Part shown: positions 1 through 8,110 of the stretch, in pieces
How positions within the stretch are numbered: position 1 is the first letter of the stretch
Layout of the letters: each line of letters opens with the position of its first letter
Assembly: GCA_001897425.1 (NCBI GenBank)
Contig: MKSW01000006.1
Coordinates: forward strand, 84,976-148,975
DNA from: Actinobacteria bacterium 69-20
GTDB taxonomy: Bacteria > Actinomycetota > Actinomycetes > Mycobacteriales > Nakamurellaceae
Direction: 5' to 3'
DNA: 64,000 bases
Notes under the pieces: model-generated
Databases searched by the model: none
Told to the model about the DNA's origin: nothing
The model's input: only the letters and a program-made list of their open reading frames with translations
Program-made: the position numbers and the translations under genes

Positions 1-6
1 GCATCG

Positions 7-77
7 AGCGGGCGACGGGAATCGAACCCGCGCTTTCAGCTTGGGAAGCTGAAGTTCTGCCACTGAACTACGCCCGC
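7..77 (-). tRNA. tRNA-Gly (anticodon CCC)
   Basis: Read on the minus strand this folds as a 71-nt cloverleaf. The acceptor stem is GCGGGCG paired with CGCCCGC, the T-arm contains GGTTCGATTCC, and the anticodon stem CAGCT/AGCTG closes the loop TTCCCAA, giving anticodon CCC. The discriminator base is U and no CCA is encoded. The anticodon assigns it to glycine. Confidence 0.93.
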
Positions 78-101
78 AGCGACCGTGACGGTACGCGGCG
101 A

Positions 102-851
102 CTATACCGAATCGGCGCCGCCTGGATACAACTGCTCGGTGCCGAACAGGGCCGGCCCCTCGGACTCCGGCACGCCCTCGGCGAGCAGCATGCGACGTTT
201 GGTCAGCGCCCCGCCGTGCGCCGAGAATCCGCCGATCGAGCCGTCCGCGCCGAGCACGCGGTGGCACGGCACGATGATCGGGAACGGGTTGGCCCCCATC
301 GCTCGGCCGACGGCTCGCGCCAGGCCAGGGCTGCCGAGGCGCTCCGCGATCTGCCCGTAGGTGAGCGTGTGGCCGGGCGTGATGGTGCGGGTGATGGCGT
401 AGGTCCGCCGCAGAAACGGTGTGAGGCCCGACATGTCGAGTTCGACGTCGGCGAGGTCGTCGCGCGAGTCGCCCGCGAGCAGGGCGCGGATGCGCTCGAC
501 CGTGGCCCGCACCGCATCCGGCGGCTGCGCCTCCACCGCCCCTGGCTGCGCCACAACGAGCGTCTCCCGCACCTCGTCCGCTGTGTCCTCCGGAAGCTGC
601 ACGCCGGTGATACCGCCCGGGCCCCAAGCGATCCCGCATGGACCGATCGCCGTCTCGAATACCGCATATCCGACCGGTGCATCGCTCACCGGGTCCGCGC
701 GCACCTCAATGTCCGAGCCCTCCGGCGGAGCGTCTCCCGGATCAACGTCCGCCGGATCCGCGACCTCCAGATCGTCCCCGTCGGCGCTTGCGCCACGAGC
801 AGCGTCATACCCGGTCGGCAAGGCGGACGAATGGGCACCCGATTGCGACAT
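102..851 (-). CDS. ogt: methylated-DNA--[protein]-cysteine S-methyltransferase
   Basis: Suicide DNA-repair protein that transfers the alkyl group of O6-alkylguanine to its own cysteine. The catalytic motif PCHRV lies at about residues 195-199 (Cys196), preceded by the helix-turn-helix part ([10 protein letters not shown] to ARAVGRAMG) and followed by IGGFSAHGG. The domain occupies roughly residues 61-225 of 249. The first 60 residues are Asp/Ala/Pro-rich and not expected in the family, so either the protein has a disordered extension or the true start is further in. A near copy of the window's dispersed 13-bp word encodes residues 14-18 of this extension. The gene is divergent from dcd with 44 bp between them. 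Confidence 0.88.
   Translation of the reverse strand: MSQSGAHSSALPTGYDAARGASADGDDLEVADPADVDPGDAPPEGSDIEVRADPVSDAPVGYAVFETAIGPCGIAWGPGGITGVQLPEDTADEVRETLVVAQPGAVEAQPPDAVRATVERIRALLAGDSRDDLADVELDMSGLTPFLRRTYAITRTITPGHTLTYGQIAERLGSPGLARAVGRAMGANPFPIIVPCHRVLGADGSIGGFSAHGGALTKRRMLLAEGVPESEGPALFGTEQLYPGGADSV
797..809 (-). repeat. dispersed 13-bp word, one mismatch
   Basis: GAGCAGCGTCATA, the reverse complement of TATGACGCTGTTC with one change. It lies inside the poorly conserved N-terminal extension of ogt, where it is read as Gly-Tyr-Asp-Ala-Ala-Arg. Confidence 0.6.
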
Positions 852-895
852 GCCACCATCCTGCCTGGTCGCCCGCTCCGGTTACGCTAACCGGC

Positions 896-1477
896 ATGCT
901 GCTGTCGGATCGGGACCTGCTTGCCGAGATCGAGGCCGGGCGCCTCGCGGTCGACCCGTTCGATGCGACGTTGGTGCAGCCGTCGAGCATCGACGTGCGC
1001 CTCGACCGGCTGTTCCGCGTGTTCAACAACGGCAAGTACACGCACATCGACCCGCGGATCCAGCAGGACGAGCTCACCACCCTGGTCGAGATCTCCGGCG
1101 ACGAGGCGTTCGTGCTGCACCCGGGGGAGTTCATCCTGGGGTCCACCTACGAGTGTGTGACGCTGCCGGACACGCTCGCGGGGCGCCTGGAGGGCAAGTC
1201 GTCGCTCGGGCGGCTGGGCCTGCTGACGCATTCCACGGCCGGGTTCATCGATCCGGGGTTCTCCGGGCACATCACGCTCGAGTTGTCGAACGTGGCGAAC
1301 CTGCCGATCACACTGTGGCCGGGCATGAAGATCGGGCAGCTCTGCGTGTTCCGGCTCTCCTCCGCGTCCCTGCACCCCTACGGATCCGCCGTGTACGGCT
1401 CGCATTACCAGGGTCAGCGCGGGCCGACCCCGTCGCGCTCGTGGCAGAACTTCCGCCGCGACGACGTGACGCGGTGA
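896..1477 (+). CDS. dcd: dCTP deaminase (probably the bifunctional dUMP-forming type)
   Basis: Deaminates dCTP in pyrimidine deoxynucleotide synthesis; the mycobacterial enzymes also hydrolyse the product to dUMP. The 193-residue length matches the family. Visible motifs are QPSSIDVRL near the N-terminus, [14 protein letters not shown] and [11 protein letters not shown] in the active-site region, the GMKIGQL strand, and the C-terminal [17 protein letters not shown] lid that closes over nucleotide. The start at 896 was chosen because MLLSDRDL is the conserved N-terminus; the reading frame stays open further upstream. Whether it has dUTPase activity cannot be decided from the sequence alone. 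Confidence 0.95.
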   Translation: MLLSDRDLLAEIEAGRLAVDPFDATLVQPSSIDVRLDRLFRVFNNGKYTHIDPRIQQDELTTLVEISGDEAFVLHPGEFILGSTYECVTLPDTLAGRLEGKSSLGRLGLLTHSTAGFIDPGFSGHITLELSNVANLPITLWPGMKIGQLCVFRLSSASLHPYGSAVYGSHYQGQRGPTPSRSWQNFRRDDVTR

Positions 1478-1516
1478 TTGCCTGACGCGGTGATGCCGTA
1501 ACACGGTGACGCGGTA
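1467..1516 (+). repeat. short direct repeats at the dcd stop codon
   Basis: TGACGCGGTGA occurs at 1467-1477 (overlapping the dcd stop) and again at 1483-1493, with a third related copy TGACGCGGTA at 1507-1516. The 9-mer ACACGGTGA just inside this cluster recurs on the far side of the vapBC pair near 2273. Confidence 0.5.
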
Positions 1517-1587
1517 CCGGTATGCATGGCGGTTCGATAGCGAGCGCGTCCCTTCCTCGCCACGACGATGGGCCGGGCGACAGGATG

Positions 1588-1609
1588 CCCTACGACGTAC
1601 CCTACGTAT
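1588..1609 (+). promoter_or_regulatory. candidate vapBC promoter/operator (leaderless)
   Basis: CCCTACG is directly repeated at 1588-1594 and 1600-1606, ending three bases before the vapB ATG. No Shine-Dalgarno sequence is present. A TACCCT -10-like element at 1598-1603 would put the transcript start at the ATG. This fits autoregulated, leaderless antitoxin genes but is an inference. Confidence 0.35.
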
Positions 1610-1837
1610 ATGACGAAGACCAGCGTGTACCTCTCGGACGAGGACGTCGAGCGGTTGGCCCTCCTGGCGCAACGCGAAGGGACATCGCAGGCCGAAGTCA
1701 TTCGCCGGGCGATCAACCAATACCGGCCGCAGGGACGCGGTGACCGCCACTTCACGGTCGCGGCGAGCGGCCAGGGGTCGGGCCGCTCGATCGCAGATGT
1801 TCCCGAGGAGGAGCAACTCGCCGGGTTCGGCTCGTGA
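1610..1837 (+). CDS. vapB: VapB-type ribbon-helix-helix antitoxin
   Basis: Antitoxin of 75 residues that would bind and neutralise the downstream PIN toxin and repress the operon. The N-terminus KTSVYLSDEDVERLALLAQ followed by SQAEVIRRAINQY is a typical ribbon-helix-helix domain, and the tail (about residues 40-75) is flexible and acidic, as expected for the toxin-binding part. The start at 1610 is preferred over an in-frame ATG at 1568 because the family begins directly with the beta strand. It overlaps vapC by four bases (GTGA). Confidence 0.85.
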   Translation: MTKTSVYLSDEDVERLALLAQREGTSQAEVIRRAINQYRPQGRGDRHFTVAASGQGSGRSIADVPEEEQLAGFGS

Positions 1838-2259
1838 CTCTCATCATCGACGCCGCGCCCGTGGTGGCGATGGCCGATCGGAACGACCCGATAGGCAAGT
1901 CGGTCCTCGACATCCTTGAGCAGGAAAGCGGAGACCTGATTGTTCCCGCGCCCGTGTCGGCCGAGATCGACTACCTGCTCGGTGTCCGTCTCGGCCGTGC
2001 CTCCCGATTGGCGTTCCTCGACGACTGTGCCGCCGGCCGCTTTACGGTCAGCGGGTTGACGCGGGCCGAGCACGGGACGGTGCGGGATCTCGAGCAGCAA
2101 TTCGCGGATCTGGATGCCGGATTGGCTGATCTCAGTGTCGTGGTCCTGGCGCACCGGTACGGCACACGGCGCGTCCTGACCTTCGACCAGCGGGACTTCC
2201 GAGTACTTCGGCTGCCGGGAGGCGACCCGCTCACCCTGCTGCCGTACGACGCCCCGTGA
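1834..2259 (+). CDS. vapC: VapC-type PIN-domain ribonuclease toxin
   Basis: PIN-domain endoribonuclease of 141 residues. The conserved acidic residues are visible: Asp6 in IIDAAP, a Glu in SAEIDYLL, and the pair in LDAGLADLSVVVLAHRYG, followed by the strand VLTFDQRDFRVL typical of PIN toxins. Translation is coupled to vapB by a GTGA overlap. The target RNA cannot be predicted. The pair sits between dcd and the etfD-like gene and is flanked by short direct repeats, which suggests it was inserted there. Confidence 0.87.
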   Translation: MTLIIDAAPVVAMADRNDPIGKSVLDILEQESGDLIVPAPVSAEIDYLLGVRLGRASRLAFLDDCAAGRFTVSGLTRAEHGTVRDLEQQFADLDAGLADLSVVVLAHRYGTRRVLTFDQRDFRVLRLPGGDPLTLLPYDAP

Positions 2260-2344
2260 CTGTGGTGCTGCGACACGGTGATTCGGCGGGCGGGCGGCCT
2301 ACCCGGCCGGTATCGTCCGCAGGTGGCGGGCGGCGTCGACCGGG

Positions 2345-2357
2345 TATGACGAAGTTC
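2345..2357 (+). repeat. dispersed 13-bp word, one mismatch
   Basis: TATGACGAAGTTC in the 161-bp gap between vapC and the Fe-S oxidoreductase, preceded by the usual GGG. Confidence 0.6.
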
Positions 2358-2420
2358 TGCGCCGAGCCCCGTCCTGGGAAGCATGACGGGAGACGCCGTG
2401 GGAGAGGGGCTTGACGCGCG

Positions 2421-4604
2421 ATGAGCGTGGATGCGCTGGCGATCGTCCTCTGGGCGCTGTGCGTGGCGGTGACGGTCGCCGCCGTGGTGCTGGTGGTGCG
2501 CACGATCACGCGGATGGTGCGGATCGTGCACCTGGGGCAGCCGGACAACACCCGATCCGCCTCGCCGGGGCGACGCCTGCTGACGATGCTGCGCGAGACC
2601 TTCGGCCACACGCGGATGTTCCAGTGGTCGGCGGTGGCCGCGGCGCACTGGTTCGTGTTCGCCGGATTCATCGTGCTGTCGCTGCTGGTGCTGGAGGCGT
2701 ACGGCGAGGTGATCTCGCCGCGGTTCGAGCTGCCGCTGCTCGGCGGCTGGGGCGTGTGGAACATCGTCGTCGAGATCCTCGGCGTGACAACGGTTGTCGG
2801 CGGCGTGGTGCTGATCGTCTTCCGACAGCTGGCGCATCCGCGGCGGGCCGGGCGGCGCTCGCGGTTTACCGGCTCCTCGTTCTGGCAGGCGTATTTCGTC
2901 GAGATCGTCGTGGTGATCGAGGGTCTCGGCGTGCTACTGGTGCGCGCGTTCAAGTCCTCGGCCGGATATCTCGACGCGCCGTCATGGTCGGATCCGGTGG
3001 CGCGCGGCCTGGGAGCTGCCCTCGGCGGCGGCGACGCGGCGATCCGGCTGATGGCGTCGGTCAAGGTGTTCTCCGCGATGGTGTGGATCATCGTGATCGC
3101 GCTGAACATCACCATGGGCGTCGCCTGGCACCGATTCACGGTGTGGCCCAACGTCTTCTTCAAGCGGGAGGCGTCGGGCGCGCCGGCGCTGGGCGCGCTG
3201 AAGCCGATGATGTCGAACGGCGCCCCGATCGATTTCGAGAAGGCCGACCCGGAGGTCGACGTGTTCGGCGCCGGGAAGATCGAGGACTTCTCCTGGAAGG
3301 GGTTCCTGGACTTCACCACCTGCACGGAATGCGGCCGGTGCCAGACCCAGTGCCCCGCGTGGAACACCGGAAAGCCGTTGTCCCCCAAGCTATTGGTGAT
3401 GTCGCTGCGCGACCACGCCTACGCGAAGGCGCCGTACCTGCTGGCCGGCGGCGGGACCGATTCGGGCGGTAACGAGAAGCTCTCGGAAGCGGAACTGGCC
3501 GAACTGCGGCATCGGGATCCGCTCGCCGCGCTGGAGGCCGGACGGCCGCTGGTGGGCGGTCCTGACGTGAACGGCATCATCGACCCGGACGCGCTCTGGG
3601 CATGCACCAACTGCGGCGCGTGCGTCGAGCAGTGCCCGGTCGACATCGAACACGTCGACCACATCGTGGACATGCGCCGCTACCAGGTGATGATCGAATC
3701 CGAGTTCCCCACCGAGCTCGGCACCCTGTTCAAGAACCTGGAGAACAAGGGAAACCCCTGGGGACAGAACCAATCCGGCCGCCTCGACTGGGCCAAGGAC
3801 CTACCGTTCGAGATACCCGTGGTCGACGGGCCCATCGGCGACGATGTCGAGTACCTGTTCTGGATCGGCTGCGCCGGCGCCTATGACGACCGAGCCCGCC
3901 GCACCACGCGCGCCACCGCGGAGCTATTGCACATCGCCGGGGTGGGCTTCGCGGTACTCGGCGAGGGGGAGACCTGCACGGGTGACCCGGCCCGACGCGC
4001 CGGGAACGAGTTCCTGTTCCAGATGCTGGCGCAGCAGAACGTGGAGACGCTGGGCGAGGCGTTCGGGGAGCGGGAGCGCAAGAAGATCATCGCGACCTGT
4101 CCGCACTGCTTCAATACCTTGCTGAACGAGTACCCGCTGCTCGGCGGGTACTACGAGGTGCTGCACCACACGCAGGTGCTGAACCGGCTGGTGCGGGAGA
4201 AGAAGCTGGTACCGGTCGCGGACCCCGGACGGGACGCGAAAGTCCCTGTGACATACCACGATCCGTGCTTCTTGGGCCGTCATAACCGGGTGTACGAGCC
4301 GCCGCGCGAGGTGCTCGCCGCCGCCGGACTCGCCCAGTCCGAGATGCCCCGGCACCACGAGCGGGCGCTGTGCTGCGGCGCCGGCGGGGCGCGCATGTGG
4401 ATGGAAGAGAAGATCGGCAAACGGATCAACCTGGAGCGCACGGACGAGGCGCTCGCGACCTCCGCGAAGAAGATCGTGACCGCCTGCCCGTACTGCAACA
4501 TCATGATCGGCGACGGGCTCACCGCCCGGCAGGCCGAGGGGCTCGGCGAAGGCGTCGAGGTGCTCGACGTCGCGCAGATGCTGCTGACATCCGTGAAGGG
4601 CTGA
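2421..4604 (+). CDS. etfD: EtfD-like membrane Fe-S oxidoreductase (heterodisulfide-reductase-related)
   Basis: Membrane protein of 727 residues expected to pass electrons from electron-transfer flavoprotein to the quinone pool during fatty-acid oxidation, by analogy with mycobacterial EtfD. Order: five or so hydrophobic segments in residues 1-240 (NarI-like), then two [4Fe-4S] motifs, CTECGRCQTQCP (Cys301, 304, 307, 311) and CTNCGACVEQCP (Cys395, 398, 401, 405), then two cysteine-rich CCG domains (CAGAYDD to CPHCFN, and DPCFLGRHN to CCGAGGARM). All cluster cysteines are intact. It appears monocistronic. The assignment to EtfD rather than another HdrD/GlpC relative rests on domain order and the neighbourhood; the electron acceptor is inferred. 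Confidence 0.82.
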   Translation: MSVDALAIVLWALCVAVTVAAVVLVVRTITRMVRIVHLGQPDNTRSASPGRRLLTMLRETFGHTRMFQWSAVAAAHWFVFAGFIVLSLLVLEAYGEVISPRFELPLLGGWGVWNIVVEILGVTTVVGGVVLIVFRQLAHPRRAGRRSRFTGSSFWQAYFVEIVVVIEGLGVLLVRAFKSSAGYLDAPSWSDPVARGLGAALGGGDAAIRLMASVKVFSAMVWIIVIALNITMGVAWHRFTVWPNVFFKREASGAPALGALKPMMSNGAPIDFEKADPEVDVFGAGKIEDFSWKGFLDFTTCTECGRCQTQCPAWNTGKPLSPKLLVMSLRDHAYAKAPYLLAGGGTDSGGNEKLSEAELAELRHRDPLAALEAGRPLVGGPDVNGIIDPDALWACTNCGACVEQCPVDIEHVDHIVDMRRYQVMIESEFPTELGTLFKNLENKGNPWGQNQSGRLDWAKDLPFEIPVVDGPIGDDVEYLFWIGCAGAYDDRARRTTRATAELLHIAGVGFAVLGEGETCTGDPARRAGNEFLFQMLAQQNVETLGEAFGERERKKIIATCPHCFNTLLNEYPLLGGYYEVLHHTQVLNRLVREKKLVPVADPGRDAKVPVTYHDPCFLGRHNRVYEPPREVLAAAGLAQSEMPRHHERALCCGAGGARMWMEEKIGKRINLERTDEALATSAKKIVTACPYCNIMIGDGLTARQAEGLGEGVEVLDVAQMLLTSVKG

Positions 4605-4954
4605 CCGCCGTCATAGGATGCGCGCGGGGCACCCGCGGGGCGTATCACGACTGTTTGTGATCTCGATCGCAAACTGCACCGATTCAGGGGAACCTGATGT
4701 GTAATTGGTGAGCCGACCCTGGATGCGATGGTGTTCACCGGCAGACGGCGCTCACAAGGCGTGGCAGTCGAGCTTGGGCGATGCGGAAGGTTCGATTCCT
4801 TTCGGCGGCACGCAGCGGGATGTCCGACTGGCCACGAGCCGGCCGGGCGTCTCGCTTTTCAATGCCTTCTTCCAAGACTTTGCCCGCAAGATCATCTCTG
4901 GGTGCGATGCGCGTCGCCTGGGGGCGCCGAACTTTCCCGACGGACGACCTTCTG
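4605..4954. other. gene-free stretch with a tRNA-like fragment
   Basis: No convincing gene. Around 4725-4810 there is tRNA-Leu-like sequence: a D-arm-like TTCACCGGCAGAC, an anticodon-arm-like CTCACAAGGCG and a good T-arm, GAAGG with loop TTCGATT and CCTTT, ending CGGCGGCAC. A matching 5' acceptor strand is poor (the best candidate, GCCGACC near 4712, pairs at about five of seven positions), so this looks like a decayed tRNA or attachment-site remnant rather than a working gene. A degenerate copy of the dispersed word may lie at 4603-4615. Confidence 0.3.
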
Positions 4955-7024
4955 TCAGTGCGACCGTCTCGCCGGGCTGAACGAGAAGTCCCCGCCGTCG
5001 GATTCCACCCGAATGACGTGGTTCACCGCGTTGATCAGCGCTAGGTGCGTGAACGCCTGCGGGAAATTGCCCAGATGGCGGCCGGACACCGGGTCGAGCT
5101 CCTCCGCGTACAGGCCGAGCGACGAGGCATGCGCCAGCAGTTTCTCGCACAGCGCACGCGCCCGGGCGTGCTCGCCGATCTCGGCCAGCGCGGAAACCAG
5201 CCAGAACGAGCAGATCGTGAAGCTGCCCTCCACGCCGGACATGCCGTCGTCCGTGGACTCGGTCCGGTAGCGCAGCACCAGACCATCATGGGTGAGCTCG
5301 TCGGCGATCGCGAGAACCGTTGCGCGGATGCGTTTATCGTCCGGCGGCAGGAACCGCACCAGCGGAGCGAGCAGCAGCGACGCGTCGAGATTTGTTGTCC
5401 CGTAATGCTGGATGAGTACGCCGCGGTCGTCGACGCCGTTCGTCAGGACGTCCTCGCGGATCTCATCGGCGATGGCCTGCCACGAGCGCGCCTGGTCCGG
5501 CGAATCGTGCAACTCGGCGAGCCGAGCGCCGCGGTCCATGGCCACCCAACACATGATCTTACTCATGGTGAAATGCTGTGGCGCGCCGCGCATTTCCCAG
5601 ATCCCCTGGTCCGGTTCGCGCCACCGCTTGGCGGTGCATTCGACCTGCGCGACCACGATGGGCCATAGCTCTTCCGGCATCTGGTCCCGTGATCGGGTGT
5701 GCAGGTAGACGGAATCCAAGAGTGCGCCCCAGACGTCGTGCTGGTGTTGATCGAACGCACCGTTGCCGACACGGACGGGTCGGGCGTCGCCGTAACCCGA
5801 CAGGTGATCCAGGGTGGACTCCGTCAACTTCCGCTCGCCGCCGACCCCGTACATGACCTGCAGGTGGTTCGGATCTCCCGAGGCGACATCGTGGATGAAG
5901 TAGAAGAAGTCGTCCGCCTCCCGGTCGAAGCCCAGTGTGTAGAGCCCCCACAGGGCGAACGTGGAATCGCGGATCCAGGTATAGCGATAGTCCCAGTTCC
6001 GTTCCCCGTGCGGGGTTTCGGGCAGGGAGGTTGTGGCGGCGGCCATCACCGCGCCCGTCGGCGAGTACGACAATCCCTTGAGGGCCAGAGCCGACGACTG
6101 CAGGTAGGCGCGCCATGGATGGTCGGGAAATGCCCCCTGGAACAACCACTGTCGCCAGAAGTCCGCCGTCTGTTCGATCATCACGTCCGCTTCGTGAACA
6201 TCGGCTGGGCCGGGAAGTTCCGAGAACGCCAATGCGACGAACTCCTTTTCGCCCTCCCGCATCCGGGTGCTGCCGGTCACGATCCGCCCCTCCAGACCCA
6301 TCCGGATCGAACTGGTGAGCGTCAGCGTGGGCTGGCCGTCGGCGGTGGCCACCACGGTGTTGTAACCGTCGCCCACGTAGGCGAGATCGGCAGGGGTGCG
6401 GTCGTAATCGAACGCGGGCCGACAGTGCACCGACAGGTCGACGGTCCCGTAGACGCACGTCATCGTGCGCACCAGGACGTGCGAGGCATCCGAATCCGTC
6501 GGCGCCCGGCGATGTGTCGACGATCGCTCGTCGACGTGGTGCCACGGTCCGACGGCCAACGCGTCGCGCACGAGGAGCCACCCGGTGGGCGTCTGCCACG
6601 TCGTCTCCAGCACCAGGGTGCCCGGCAGATAACGGCGGGCCGCGGGCACCTGGGTGCCGAAGGGGCCAACCCGGAACGACCCCGCCGACCGGTCGAGTAG
6701 CGACGTGAAGAGGCTCGGCGAATCCGGCCGTGGTACGCACATCCATTCCACCGCGCCGGACGGTGCGATGAGGCAGTTCGTCTCGCAATCCGACAGGAAG
6801 GCGTAATCGGCGATGGACGGAAAGTCCGGACGTTCGGCGTGCTGGTCGGTCTCGCGATCGATGAAGCCGCTCGCGCTCATCCCGGCATCTGTCGCATCGG
6901 CGGTGACGGCGTTCGCGTCGCCGGCCTTCGCTGCGCTCGTGCGCGTAGGGGTGCGGCTGTGCTTGGCCCTATTCTGCTCTGCTCTGCTCTTCTCTGCGCT
7001 GTTCTTCGCTGCCGTCGTATCCAT
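4955..7024 (-). CDS. glycoside hydrolase family 15 protein (trehalase/glucoamylase-like)
   Basis: Inverting alpha-glucosidase fold, 689 residues from the chosen start. The family N-terminal block DYAFLSDCETNCLIAP and the (alpha/alpha)6 barrel landmarks NWDYRYTWIRDSTFALW, VGNGAFDQHQHDVWG, EMRGAPQHFTMSKIMCW and the C-terminal YAEELDPVSGRHLGNFPQAFTH (general-acid/base region) are present. In mycobacteria this subfamily includes the GH15 trehalase, so trehalose is a likely but unproven substrate. The first 50 residues are Ala/Lys/Ser-rich; an alternative ATG at 6880 lies just before the conserved region. The in-frame start at 7111 would overlap the divergent EamA gene and was not used. Confidence 0.85.
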   Translation of the reverse strand: MDTTAAKNSAEKSRAEQNRAKHSRTPTRTSAAKAGDANAVTADATDAGMSASGFIDRETDQHAERPDFPSIADYAFLSDCETNCLIAPSGAVEWMCVPRPDSPSLFTSLLDRSAGSFRVGPFGTQVPAARRYLPGTLVLETTWQTPTGWLLVRDALAVGPWHHVDERSSTHRRAPTDSDASHVLVRTMTCVYGTVDLSVHCRPAFDYDRTPADLAYVGDGYNTVVATADGQPTLTLTSSIRMGLEGRIVTGSTRMREGEKEFVALAFSELPGPADVHEADVMIEQTADFWRQWLFQGAFPDHPWRAYLQSSALALKGLSYSPTGAVMAAATTSLPETPHGERNWDYRYTWIRDSTFALWGLYTLGFDREADDFFYFIHDVASGDPNHLQVMYGVGGERKLTESTLDHLSGYGDARPVRVGNGAFDQHQHDVWGALLDSVYLHTRSRDQMPEELWPIVVAQVECTAKRWREPDQGIWEMRGAPQHFTMSKIMCWVAMDRGARLAELHDSPDQARSWQAIADEIREDVLTNGVDDRGVLIQHYGTTNLDASLLLAPLVRFLPPDDKRIRATVLAIADELTHDGLVLRYRTESTDDGMSGVEGSFTICSFWLVSALAEIGEHARARALCEKLLAHASSLGLYAEELDPVSGRHLGNFPQAFTHLALINAVNHVIRVESDGGDFSFSPARRSH

Positions 7025-7101
7025 CACCCCATTGTGATCAAGCGGACGCTGCCTCGCAGGGCGACCACATCCGAATCCGCGGTACTGCCTAGTCTGAACC
7101 A

Positions 7102-8010
7102 GTGACCGCACGCACCCGTACCCCCGACGGCAGCTCGCTCGGGGTGACGAGCTGGGGTCCCGGGCCGCTCATCGCGGTCGCCGTCTCCGTCGTGCTGTGG
7201 GCGTCTGCATTCGTCGGGATCCGTTACGCCGCAGCGTATCTCTCGCCCGGCCCGCTCAGCGTGCTGCGCCTGGGCGTGGGCACGGTCGCCCTAGGCGCGC
7301 TGGCCCTGATCCGCCGCGATCCGCTGCCGCGTGGTCGTGACTGGTGGCCGATCCTCGCGATCGGCGTCCTGTGGTTCGGCGTCTACAACGTCGCCCTCAA
7401 CGCCGGCGAGCGCGTGTTGGATGCCGGCACCGCCTCGATGGTGGTCAATGTGTCGCCGATCCTGATCGCCCTGCTCGCGGCCTGGGTACTCAAGGAAGGC
7501 TTCCCGAAGAGCCTGCTGGTCGGCCTGGCCATCGCGTTCGCCGGCTCCGTCGTGGTGGGCATCGCCTCGTCCCGGGGCGGCAGCGCCCGGCCCGTGGTCG
7601 GCGTGCTGCTGTGCCTGCTTGCCGCGGTGGTCTACGCCGTCTCCGTGGTTATGCAAAAAGGTGTGCTGCAACGGGTTTCGGCCATTCAGGTCACCTTCCT
7701 GAGCTGCTCCATCGGCCTTGTCTGCACACTGCCGTTCGCTCCACAACTGTTCCGGGAGCTCGCCGTCGCTCCGCCGGGCGTGCCCGTTGCCGTCGCCTAT
7801 CTCGGCGTCTTCCCGACCGCGATCGCCTTCACCACGTGGGCGTACGCGCTGCGGTTCCTGCCCGCCGGAAGGCTCGGCGCCACCACTTACGCCGTGCCCG
7901 CGCTGGTGATCCTGATGTCCTGGATGCTGCTCGCCGAGGTGCCGACATGGGGTGCCGTTGTCGGTGGGATCATGTGTCTGGCCGGGGTGGCGGTCGCCCG
8001 CCGCCGGTAG
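7102..8010 (+). CDS. EamA/DMT-family transporter
   Basis: Ten-helix inner-membrane protein of 302 residues with the two EamA repeats: WASAFVGIRYAA in the first half and GAVVYAVSVVMQKG-type sequence opening the second. Members export metabolites or amino acids; the substrate is unknown. GTG start at 7102, immediately upstream of the hydrophobic first helix after about 22 polar residues. It is divergent from the GH15 gene and 100 bp upstream of another exporter gene on the same strand. Confidence 0.85.
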   Translation: MTARTRTPDGSSLGVTSWGPGPLIAVAVSVVLWASAFVGIRYAAAYLSPGPLSVLRLGVGTVALGALALIRRDPLPRGRDWWPILAIGVLWFGVYNVALNAGERVLDAGTASMVVNVSPILIALLAAWVLKEGFPKSLLVGLAIAFAGSVVVGIASSRGGSARPVVGVLLCLLAAVVYAVSVVMQKGVLQRVSAIQVTFLSCSIGLVCTLPFAPQLFRELAVAPPGVPVAVAYLGVFPTAIAFTTWAYALRFLPAGRLGATTYAVPALVILMSWMLLAEVPTWGAVVGGIMCLAGVAVARRR

Positions 8011-8110
8011 ACATCACTCGCGTTCCGTCGCGACATCGCCACCGGGTATGACGCTTCTCGGCGCGTCCCGCGCCCGTGCGTCTCCGTGCGGCCCGGCGTA
8101 GGGTTCCCCC

